Shown here piece after piece: positions 17,283 through 22,739 of a stretch of DNA of 23,642 nucleotides (within the stretch, counting starts at the first letter, position 1; the number at the start of each line of letters is the position of its first letter). A program made the translations under genes and the position numbers. Below the pieces are notes generated by a model that worked only from the letters and a program-made list of their open reading frames with translations, ran no database searches and was not told where the DNA came from. Origin of the DNA: Sulfurovum sp. (lineage in GTDB: Bacteria > Campylobacterota > Campylobacteria > Campylobacterales > Sulfurovaceae); the NCBI GenBank assembly GCA_030622375.1, contig JAUXGC010000005.1, forward strand, positions 1-23,642. Reading direction: 5' to 3'.

Positions 17283-18274
17283 TGACAAAACTAGGTTTAG
17301 ACACACTTGGGTTTAAAGAATATTCAAAAGAAAACATACTAAATGCAAATTTTGTTTTAGTTAAAATCTACTCCATTCAAGGATTTGCATTAGAAGAATC
17401 AGAAGAAAGTAATGAAACTTCATTGATGCAATATGGTGATAATTGTATTGCAGTGATTGGTAATAGTATTAATAAGATATCACAAATATTATTTAGCGAT
17501 AATTTTGTAGAGGATGAAGAGTTGTGGAAAAAAGAAAATAAAACTTCTTCCCCGTTTCTTTTTATTAAGTATGGTTCAACTCAATTTCATCAACTTGAAG
17601 GTGGACACAGGAAAGTAAATAATGAAACACTAATAATTTATGATGGTTTTCCTAATGCAAGAAAAGAATTAGAAATTTGGGAAAATACAGACCTATGTTC
17701 AATAATAACTGCAATTTCGAGTCAGCTTTCATCAACTGAACAAATAATTGATGTCTTGCCTGTCTCTCGGAATATATTGGGAAGAACGGATGAAGGTGTA
17801 GCTTTAGAAGATATAAAAATAGAGATGCACGGTAATGCTTCATCGTCTTATATGCTGAAAATAGATAAGCTAAACACATTATTAAAAGCCTCTTCAACGC
17901 TATACAATAAACTTGATGAAAAATCTAGCCGTAGTTTTTATACTGCTATCAATGAAAAGGATAAGTTAAAACAATTTTTATATTTTATATTTTTTATTGA
18001 AAGATATACACATCAAACATTCAAAAAAATTGATTTTCAATCTTTAGTTGACAAATCCAATAATAATTCAGTTAGGTCAAGTAAATCTTTTTTGAATTCT
18101 TTATCAGAACTGGCAAAAGAAGCAAAAAATCTTACTCAGCGTTTTCATTGGTGTTCCATATTTATTTGGAGATTAGAAGACAGTGATATCAAATCTTTCC
18201 AATATTTTAAAAAAACTAGAGATAGAATATCGCATGGTGAGGACTTTTTCTCGTTACGTCTCTCTGAGGCGTAA
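17279..18274 (+). CDS. Putative HEPN-domain protein linked to the type IIG R-M gene
   Basis: A 331-residue soluble protein of unknown family. The only recognisable signal is at the C-terminus: a helical region from about 240 (FLYFIFFIERYTHQTFKK) and then FKKTRDRISHGED, whose R-x4-H spacing is the HEPN signature of many RNases in bacterial defence, including the Apea-like group. The assignment is tentative. It overlaps the R-M gene in an ATGA arrangement, so the two are one operon. ATG 17282 may be the true start, since GGAGG at 17273-17277 is too close to 17279. The last codons and the stop (LRLSEA*) lie inside the left hairpin of repeat R1, so the natural C-terminus was probably replaced. 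Confidence 0.6.
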   Translation: MMTKLGLDTLGFKEYSKENILNANFVLVKIYSIQGFALEESEESNETSLMQYGDNCIAVIGNSINKISQILFSDNFVEDEELWKKENKTSSPFLFIKYGSTQFHQLEGGHRKVNNETLIIYDGFPNARKELEIWENTDLCSIITAISSQLSSTEQIIDVLPVSRNILGRTDEGVALEDIKIEMHGNASSSYMLKIDKLNTLLKASSTLYNKLDEKSSRSFYTAINEKDKLKQFLYFIFFIERYTHQTFKKIDFQSLVDKSNNNSVRSSKSFLNSLSELAKEAKNLTQRFHWCSIFIWRLEDSDIKSFQYFKKTRDRISHGEDFFSLRLSEA

Positions 18275-18424
18275 TGCATATCTTAATCTAATCTATTATT
18301 CATTATTTCTCCATCGTTAGATGGTTTATAAGTTTGATATGTTCTATTTCCATCTAGCGATGTAGTTGCAGTTGTTTTGTATTTAAAGTGATGTAGTCAT
18401 TACACCTTAAAAAAGTGTAACGAG
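18250..18424. repeat. Structured repeat R, copy 1 (175 bp, four hairpins)
   Basis: The repeat is bounded by CTCGTTAC on the left and GTAACGAG on the right. Four short hairpins are symmetrically placed. H1 at 18254-18274 has arms TTACGTCTC and GAGGCGTAA with loop TCT. H2 at 18311-18324 is CCATC-GTTA-GATGG. H3 at 18351-18362 is CATC-TAGC-GATG. H4 at 18400-18420 has arms TTACACCTT and AAAGTGTAA with loop AAA. The two ends are also inverted copies of each other (22 of 31 bases). No target-site duplication is visible. It supplies the stop codon of the HEPN gene. Confidence 0.8.
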
Positions 18425-18430
18425 AAAATA

Positions 18431-18502
18431 ATAATATTACAATTTGACATATTATTACCTTTATGGAAAAAACTATGCCATACTCTCTAAAATGCTAAAG
18501 GA
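18431..18502 (+). promoter_or_regulatory. Conserved promoter-like block, copy 1 (upstream of dinD)
   Basis: The block shares with 19618-19690 the strings ATATTACAATTTGACATATT and then AAAAAACT, TGCCATACTC and AAAGGA. TGCCATACT (18476-18484) fits an extended -10 box, and AAAGGA (18497-18502) is the ribosome-binding site 8 bases before the dinD TTG start. The upstream AATTTGACATATT motif may be a regulator site or a distal -35. Confidence 0.5.
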
Positions 18503-18510
18503 TATAAACT

Positions 18511-19350
18511 TTGAAAATACAAGTAATTCACTCACTTACAAACAATTTTGAAGCTTTTTCTCATAAAACAGAAGAAGGTATTGAATTTTGGTTGGCAAGA
18601 GATTTGCAACAGCTATTGGGTTATACAAAGTGGGATAATTTTAAAAATGTTATTTTAAAATCAAAAACAGCTTGTGAGTTATCGGGACAAGATATAATAG
18701 ACCATTTTGCTGATATCGGGAAAATGGTTCAAATAGGCTCTAGAGCTACAAAAGAGATAGATGACATTATGCTTACCAGGTATGCCTGTTATCTCATAGC
18801 TCAAAATGGAGATAGTAGTAAAAAAGAGATAGCCTTTGCACAAACTTACTTTGCTATGCAAACTAGAAAAGCTGAACTGATAGAGCAAAATATACTGGAG
18901 TATGAACGAGTACAAGCTAGAGCAAAGTTAAAGGGTACAGAAAAGGAACTTTCACAAGTTATTTTTGAGCAAACAGGTGGCAATAAAAACTTTGGATTAA
19001 TCCGTAGTAAAGGCGACTATGCTTTGTTTAGCAAAAGTACTCAACAGATGAAAGATAAATGGAATGTAGGCAATAAACCTTTAGCAGACTTTATGCCAAC
19101 TATACTTCTGAAAGCAAAAGACTTTGCCACAGAAATTACCATATTTAATGCCAAAGAAAAAATCATATGTACTGAAAAAGAGATTTCGGCAGAACATATT
19201 GTCAACAACAAAGCAGTACGGGAAACACTTGTTTCAAGAGGTATTACCCCTGAGAAACTATCTCCAGAAGAAGATGTAAAAAAAGTAGAGAGAAAACTTA
19301 TTTCAGATGAAAAAAAGATAGTTAAGAAAAGTGGGTTTTCTAAAAAATAG
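18511..19350 (+). CDS. dinD: DinD-like DNA damage-inducible protein D
   Basis: A 279-residue protein close in length to E. coli DinD (about 274). It opens with a BRO-N-like region (FWLARDLQQLLGYTKWDNFKNV, then the MLTRYACYLIAQNGD segment). The middle shows the DinD-typical LKGTEKELSQVIFEQ, then GGNKNFGLIRSKGDYALF and NKPLADFMPTILLKAKDFA. E. coli DinD is an SOS protein that interferes with RecA filament functions; that role here is by family only. The TTG start has AAAGGA 8 bases upstream. It stands alone between repeat R1 and the first rhodanese 3' copy, which begins at its stop codon. No LexA-like box was seen. Confidence 0.85.
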   Translation: MKIQVIHSLTNNFEAFSHKTEEGIEFWLARDLQQLLGYTKWDNFKNVILKSKTACELSGQDIIDHFADIGKMVQIGSRATKEIDDIMLTRYACYLIAQNGDSSKKEIAFAQTYFAMQTRKAELIEQNILEYERVQARAKLKGTEKELSQVIFEQTGGNKNFGLIRSKGDYALFSKSTQQMKDKWNVGNKPLADFMPTILLKAKDFATEITIFNAKEKIICTEKEISAEHIVNNKAVRETLVSRGITPEKLSPEEDVKKVERKLISDEKKIVKKSGFSKK

Positions 19351-19410
19351 CCCTACTTCACCATCTCAAACCCCACATGTTTCATCGCTATAATCCCACC
19401 TTCTATACTT
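19349..19410 (-). pseudogene. Rhodanese 3'-end copy A (remnant)
   Basis: On the minus strand this fragment encodes IEGGIIAMKHVGFEMVK and a stop, against IEGGIIAMKHVGFEILK in the intact gene at 21208-21621. The DNA differs at several places, mostly silent, so this is an older or independently acquired copy. It begins at the dinD stop codon and is cut off by repeat R2. Confidence 0.8.
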
Positions 19411-19411
19411 T

Positions 19412-19588
19412 CTCATTACGCCTTTCTAGGGTGTAATGCATACTTAAATTATAACTATCAAATAAATTTTAATCCATCGTTAGATGGTAAATATATTCAT
19501 TTTTGTGCTAGCCACCTAGCGGTGTAACTTGCTGATATTAAATTTGAGTTATAAAGTATGCATTACGCCTCAGGAGAGACGTAACGAG
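19412..19588. repeat. Structured repeat R, copy 2 (177 bp, four hairpins)
   Basis: The architecture is the same as copy 1. H1 at 19416-19436 has arms TTACGCCTT and AGGGTGTAA. H2 at 19474-19487 is CCATC-GTTA-GATGG. H3 at 19513-19524 is CACC-TAGC-GGTG. H4 at 19563-19584 has arms TTACGCCTC and GAGACGTAA. H3 differs from copy 1 by a T-A to C-G pair swap, a compensatory change. The inverted right end is almost identical to the left end of copy 1. The A/T-rich spacers between hairpins are poorly conserved. Confidence 0.8.
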
Positions 19589-19617
19589 GGAAAAATAAAG
19601 TAGTGCATAACTATTAG

Positions 19618-19690
19618 AAATATTACAATTTGACATATTTTCTCTTTTTCTGAAAAAACTGTGCCATACTCCTTTAAAGTCAAAAAGGAG
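19618..19690 (+). promoter_or_regulatory. Conserved promoter-like block, copy 2 (upstream of brnT)
   Basis: The block has ATATTACAATTTGACATATT, AAAAAACT, TGCCATACTC and a strong AAGGAG (19685-19690), in the same order and nearly the same spacing as the block in front of dinD. The region between its ribosome-binding site and brnT encodes a 13-14-codon peptide, whose stop overlaps the brnT start. Confidence 0.5.
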
Positions 19691-19693
19691 ATA

Positions 19694-19738
19694 ATGATGA
19701 GACTATTGACAAATAAATATAAAATCATTATAATATAA
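19694..19738 (+). CDS. Short leader peptide coupled to brnT
   Basis: ATG ATG follows AAGGAG; from the second ATG (19697, 6 bases from the site) the product is MRLLTNKYKIIII, and the TAA stop (19736-19738) overlaps the brnT ATG (TAATG). brnT has no ribosome-binding site of its own, so reading this ORF may deliver ribosomes to it. It could also be the scar of an earlier cargo's start. Confidence 0.35.
   Translation: MMRLLTNKYKIIII
19706..19734 (+). promoter_or_regulatory. Full-consensus sigma70 promoter in front of brnT
   Basis: TTGACA (19706-19711), 17 bases, TATAAT (19729-19734): a perfect match to the consensus, unlike the -35-poor promoters elsewhere in the window. The brnT ATG starts only three bases after the -10 box, so transcripts from here would be leaderless or start inside the gene. 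Confidence 0.6.
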
Positions 19739-20034
19739 TGATAGAAAAGATAAGGTTTACTTGGGATATACATAAAGCCCAAACTAATTTTATCAAGCAC
19801 AAGGTCACATTTGATGAGGCTAGAACGGTATTTGAAGATGAAAATGCACGTTTACTTTCAGACCCTGACCATAGTGAAAAGGAAGAGAGGTTTATCTTGC
19901 TTGGACTGAGTGCTAAGTCAAAGATTTTAACTGTAGTGCATTGTTATAGAGATGATGAAGAAAATATACGCAGCATAAGCGCAAGAAAGTCTACAAAAAT
20001 AGAAGAAAAACAATACAAGGAGTTTTTGGCATGA
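19738..20034 (+). CDS. brnT: BrnT-type toxin (RelE-like ribonuclease)
   Basis: A 98-residue protein of the BrnT (DUF497) family, a RelE-fold mRNA-cleaving toxin of type II systems. Family landmarks are FTWDIHKAQTNFIKHKVTFDEA, VFEDENARLLSDPDHS, EERFILLGLSAK and RSISARKSTKIEEKQY. Length is as usual. The ATG at 19738 is the only in-frame start near the N-terminus but has no ribosome-binding site; it overlaps the stop of the preceding short ORF. The antitoxin follows with an ATGA overlap, toxin first, as in other brnTA operons. Confidence 0.9.
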   Translation: MIEKIRFTWDIHKAQTNFIKHKVTFDEARTVFEDENARLLSDPDHSEKEERFILLGLSAKSKILTVVHCYRDDEENIRSISARKSTKIEEKQYKEFLA

Positions 20035-20240
20035 GAAAAGAATATGATTTTAGCAACTCAATACAAAACCCGTATACACAAAAAGTAAAAAAACAAATCT
20101 CTATTAACATAGAAGTAGATACAATCGACTACTTTAAAACACTTGCAAAAAAAGTAGGCATACCCTATCAAAGTCTTATCAACTCATATTTATCTGATTG
20201 TGCACAGAAACATATAGAGCCTAAAGTGCAGTGGAACTAA
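20031..20240 (+). CDS. brnA: BrnA-type antitoxin
   Basis: A 69-residue protein that neutralises BrnT and, in studied systems, represses the operon. The N-terminal KEYDFSNSIQNPYTQKVKKQIS is the BrnA toxin-binding and strand region. VDTIDYFKTLAKKVGIPYQSLINSYL is the ribbon-helix-helix DNA-binding part. It overlaps brnT by 4 bases. Its stop codon abuts the second rhodanese 3' copy, just as the dinD stop abuts the first. Confidence 0.9.
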   Translation: MRKEYDFSNSIQNPYTQKVKKQISINIEVDTIDYFKTLAKKVGIPYQSLINSYLSDCAQKHIEPKVQWN

Positions 20241-20376
20241 GCTTTACTTCACTATCTCAAACCCCACATGTTTCATATCAATAATCCCACCCTCTATATT
20301 TATGGGGATAAACCCATTGTTTTCTAGGATGCGTGATGCACTTACACTTCTTCTTTATCAGCATGAAGTTACTCTA
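20239..20376 (-). pseudogene. Rhodanese 3'-end copy B (remnant)
   Basis: On the minus strand the end reads IEGGIIDMKHVGFEIVK and a stop. Nucleotide similarity to the intact gene runs about 100 bases (through TCTATATTTATGGGGATAAA and the ATGCGTGATGCACTTAC part). It then resumes after a gap of about 35 bases that removes the active-site cysteine region. Similarity ends where repeat R3 begins. The copy cannot encode a functional rhodanese. Confidence 0.8.
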
Positions 20377-20421
20377 TATTTAAAGTGATGTAGGCATTAC
20401 ACCTTAAAAAAGTGTAACGAG
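20377..20421. repeat. Structured repeat R, copy 3 (right end only, 45 bp)
   Basis: The fragment matches the last 45 bases of copy 1 with one or two changes and includes a complete terminal hairpin H4 at 20397-20417 (arms TTACACCTT and AAAGTGTAA) and the terminal GTAACGAG. The left end, H2 and H3 are absent, so this copy is truncated at its junction with rhodanese copy B. Confidence 0.75.
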
Positions 20422-20424
20422 AGA

Positions 20425-20450
20425 ATAATATGACAATTTGCCATATTTTC
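20425..20450 (+). promoter_or_regulatory. Conserved promoter-like block, copy 3 (partial)
   Basis: ATAATATGACAATTTGCCATATT matches the first third of the blocks upstream of dinD and brnT (two or three substitutions). The AAAAAACT and TGCCATACTC parts are missing. higB instead has its own consensus promoter about 80 bases downstream. Confidence 0.4.
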
Positions 20451-20531
20451 AAGGCATTATTTTCTTTTGTGTTAAAGTTATTTAATTCTATTTATGAGGG
20501 TAAATGATGCAAATAACAATTGGCACCAATA

Positions 20532-20560
20532 TTGACAAAACGTACCATTTTAGGTACAAT
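20532..20560 (+). promoter_or_regulatory. higBA promoter with operator palindrome in the spacer
   Basis: TTGACA (20532-20537), 17 bases, TACAAT (20555-20560). The spacer holds the inverted repeat GTACC (20542-20546) and GGTAC (20553-20557), which overlaps the -10 box, an ideal place for autorepression by the HigA antitoxin. A second inverted repeat, ATGATA/TATCAT, lies at 20569-20584. Confidence 0.65.
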
Positions 20561-20564
20561 TCTT

Positions 20565-20915
20565 ATGAATGATAAAAATATCATTTTGCAAGTTCTGTTT
20601 TATCGAACTTCATTGGGCAATGAACCTGTAAGAGAATGGCTTCTATCTTTACCACAAGAGTATAAAAAACTTATTGGCTCAGATATAAAAACAGCACAGT
20701 ATGGTTGGCCAATAGGTATGCCGCTCATTAAAAAAGTAGATACAAAAAATAAGCTTTGGGAAGTGCGTACAAATTTATCTGATGGTATTGCACGAATACT
20801 ATTTACTATCTCTGATGACAAGATGATACTCCTACATGGATTTATAAAAAAGACGCAAAAGCTTGAAAAGAGAGAGTTGGATTTAGCAATTAAAAGAAGA
20901 AAGGATTTACTATGA
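20565..20915 (+). CDS. higB: HigB-type toxin (Gp49-like RelE family)
   Basis: A 116-residue toxin (from ATG 20565) of the phage Gp49-like HigB family, expected to cleave mRNA at the ribosome. Landmarks are VLFYRTSLGNEPVREWLLSLP, LKLI-like helix KKLIGSDIKTAQYG, KLWEVRTNLSDGIARILFTI and LLHGFIKKTQKLEKRELDLAIKRR. The ATG lies only four bases after the -10 box of the consensus promoter, so it may not be on the transcript. TTG 20586 would give MQVLFYRTSLG, which matches the usual family N-terminus better. Starts further upstream (20520) add residues from within the promoter and are rejected. The antitoxin gene follows with an ATGA overlap. Confidence 0.88.
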   Translation: MNDKNIILQVLFYRTSLGNEPVREWLLSLPQEYKKLIGSDIKTAQYGWPIGMPLIKKVDTKNKLWEVRTNLSDGIARILFTISDDKMILLHGFIKKTQKLEKRELDLAIKRRKDLL

Positions 20916-21190
20916 GTGAACATCAAGGAAGTAATTTTGATGATTTTTTAAAAGAAGAAGATCTCTATGCTGAAGTAAATGATATGGCAACAAAAAGAGT
21001 CATTGCTTATCAGGTAGCTCAGGAGATGAAATTACAAAATGTAAGTAAAACAAAAATGGCTGAGATGATGAATACAAGTAGGATAGTGGTAAATAGATTA
21101 TTGAATCCTGAGAATAATGCTCTCACATTAAATACGCTGGAGGCAGCAGCTACAGCTTTAGGCAAGAGGTTAAATATTTCTTTTATATAA
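20912..21190 (+). CDS. higA: HigA-type antitoxin (XRE-family helix-turn-helix)
   Basis: A 92-residue antitoxin. The C-terminal half is an XRE-type helix-turn-helix (NVSKTKMAEMMNTSRIVVNRLLNPENNALTLNTLEAAATAL). The N-terminal part (FDDFLKEEDLYAEVNDMATKR) matches the family's toxin-binding helix. It should hold HigB inactive and repress the promoter at 20532-20560 through the GTACC/GGTAC site. It starts in the higB stop region (ATGA) and converges on the rhodanese gene with only 17 bases between them. Confidence 0.9.
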   Translation: MSEHQGSNFDDFLKEEDLYAEVNDMATKRVIAYQVAQEMKLQNVSKTKMAEMMNTSRIVVNRLLNPENNALTLNTLEAAATALGKRLNISFI

Positions 21191-21207
21191 AAGTGTTAAG
21201 AAGAGCC

Positions 21208-21621
21208 CTACTTAAGTATCTCAAACCCCACATGTTTCATAGCAATGATTCCGCCTTCTATATTTATGGGGATAAACCCATTGTTTTCTAAGATGCGTGA
21301 AGCACTTACGCTTCTTCTTCCTGTTTGGCAATAAACAAGAATCTTTTTGTTTTTATCGGCTTGAAGTTTTTCTAAGTTTTTCTCCAGTTCTTCAAGTGGG
21401 ATTAGTTTGGTATCTCTAACATGATGACTTTTAAACTCTTCTATGGTTCTCACGTCCAAAAGTGTTACATTCTGGTCATTTTCCATAAGTACATAAGCCT
21501 GTTTTGCAGAGATAGATTCAAAGTTGGCAAGTATCCATCCTTTGGTATAGGCAAACCAAACAACCAATCCTACCATGGCTATATAGTAAAGTATATTTGT
21601 ATAATTTTTACGACTTAACAT
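21208..21621 (-). CDS. Membrane-anchored rhodanese-like sulfurtransferase
   Basis: A 137-residue protein with an N-terminal membrane anchor (about 10-30, LYYIAMVGLVVWFAYTKGWIL) and a single rhodanese domain. The loop CQTGRRS with catalytic C98 has the six-residue active-site loop typical of sulfurtransferases; LLDVRTIEEFKSHHV is the other family landmark. It would face the periplasm or cytoplasm depending on anchor orientation, which is not clear. The start has no strong ribosome-binding site. Its 3' end is the sequence duplicated at 19349-19410 and 20239-20376, which marks it as the probable integration point of the island. Confidence 0.88.
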   Translation of the reverse strand: MLSRKNYTNILYYIAMVGLVVWFAYTKGWILANFESISAKQAYVLMENDQNVTLLDVRTIEEFKSHHVRDTKLIPLEELEKNLEKLQADKNKKILVYCQTGRRSVSASRILENNGFIPINIEGGIIAMKHVGFEILK

Positions 21622-21774
21622 GTAGTATTTCGTTTGTGCTGTATTTTAATTCTTGTGATAATAAGCTCCATAATTTTTAGAGTATTGTAACAGCTTTTTT
21701 GTTTCACATAGTTACATCCTCTAAAACTAATTTTTTAAAGCATTTATAGCCACAAATACTTTAACTATGTTTCA

Positions 21775-21828
21775 GATAATATAAAGGTAATATTCTGAGA
21801 ATACTCTCGTTATCTTTGAGAGAAGAAT
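21775..21828 (+). promoter_or_regulatory. Candidate nuo promoter and leader hairpin
   Basis: The 228-bp gap before nuoA holds a possible -10 box GATAAT (21775-21780). After it comes a hairpin in which ATTCT (21792-21796) and CTCTC (21804-21808) pair with GAGAG (21818-21822) and AGAAT (21824-21828). The hairpin ends 22 bases before the nuoA ATG. I see nothing else in the gap except scattered short inverted repeats. Confidence 0.35.
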
Positions 21829-21849
21829 TAATATAGTTAAGGGATTAAT

Positions 21850-22239
21850 ATGACTCATGTAAGTACAGGGCATCCATATTTCGGTGTATTTGTTTTGTTT
21901 ATATTGACAGCTGTAGCATTTCCAGCCACACTGTATTTGGCAAGACGTGTCAGTAGAAAACTCGCTAAACTTGATACAGAAAAGCTTAAACTCAGCATCT
22001 ATGAGTGTGGACCAGAGGTTACAAAACAGCCCAATGTCATATCAGTACAGTTTTACCTGATAGCACTTCTGTTTATTTTGTTTGATGTAGAAATTATCTT
22101 TATGTTTCCATGGGCAATTGACTTTAAACTGCTTGGTTGGTTTGGATTTGTGGAAATGATACTATTTATTGTACTACTTACAATTGGTTTTATATATGCA
22201 TGGAAGAAAGGAGCACTTGAATGGCACAGCATCAAGTAA
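21850..22239 (+). CDS. nuoA: NADH-quinone oxidoreductase subunit A
   Basis: A 129-residue subunit of the complex I membrane arm, with three hydrophobic spans (about 12-30, 65-85, 95-115). The conserved loop YECGPEV between the first two spans carries the cysteine typical of NuoA, and [12 protein letters not shown] has the conserved acidic residues of the second span. AAGGGA sits just upstream of the ATG. It overlaps nuoB by 19 bases. Confidence 0.95.
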   Translation: MTHVSTGHPYFGVFVLFILTAVAFPATLYLARRVSRKLAKLDTEKLKLSIYECGPEVTKQPNVISVQFYLIALLFILFDVEIIFMFPWAIDFKLLGWFGFVEMILFIVLLTIGFIYAWKKGALEWHSIK

Positions 22240-22739
22240 ATTATGCCAGTTCAGCTGGCTTACCGATAGCATTGACTACGGTAGATCATTTGGTAAACTG
22301 GGGGCGTTCAAACTCACTTTGGCCACTCACTTATGGACTCGCATGTTGTGCGATTGAGATGATGGCATCTGGAGCAAGTCGTTATGACTTCGATAGAATG
22401 GGCACTATCTTTAGAGCGTCACCAAGACAGGCGGATGTTATGATACTTGCTGGGACACTCTCTAAGAAACACGCAGAGTTTGCAAGAAGACTTTATGATC
22501 AGATGACAGAACCTAAATGGGTTATATCTATGGGAAGTTGTGCCAATACGGGCGGTATGTTTAACACTTATGCAACAGTACAAGGGGTTGATCGTATTAT
22601 CCCTGTTGATATCTATCTCCCTGGTTGTGCTCCAAGACCAGAGACGCTTCAATATGCAATGATGATGCTGCAAAAGAAGATTAGAAAAGAGTCTGCAAAC
22701 ATGAATAACAATACAAAACAAAACTTGAGGTTAGTCTGA
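22221..22739 (+). CDS. nuoB: NADH-quinone oxidoreductase subunit B
   Basis: A 172-residue subunit that holds the terminal iron-sulfur cluster N2 next to the quinone site. All four ligands are visible: C42 and C43 ([11 protein letters not shown]), C107 ([10 protein letters not shown]) and C136 (LPGCAPRPE). AAAGGAG at 22207-22213 lies 7 bases before the ATG, inside the end of nuoA. The stop overlaps the nuoC start (TGATG). Confidence 0.97.
   Translation: MAQHQVNYASSAGLPIALTTVDHLVNWGRSNSLWPLTYGLACCAIEMMASGASRYDFDRMGTIFRASPRQADVMILAGTLSKKHAEFARRLYDQMTEPKWVISMGSCANTGGMFNTYATVQGVDRIIPVDIYLPGCAPRPETLQYAMMMLQKKIRKESANMNNNTKQNLRLV

Noticed and set aside
18250..18424. Classical MITE with target-site duplication
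   Set aside because: The ends are inverted repeats, but no duplicated target bases flank copies 1 or 2, and copy 3 is joined differently. Transposition is therefore unproven.
18431..18510. LexA/SOS box in front of dinD
   Set aside because: No CTGT-N8-ACAG-like or GAAC/GTTC-like palindrome is present, and LexA is generally absent from Campylobacterota.
18250..20421. Integron attC sites: GTTAGAT in H2 fits GTTRRRY and ATCTAGC in H3 is close to RYYYAAC
   Set aside because: The two motifs occur in the wrong order for attC (GTTRRRY comes first on either strand), the ends do not fit core sites, and no integron integrase is in the window. The structural likeness is kept as a comparison only.
18250..20421. 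CRISPR array
   Set aside because: The repeats are about 175 bp, only two to three copies, separated by protein genes, with no short regular spacers or cas genes.
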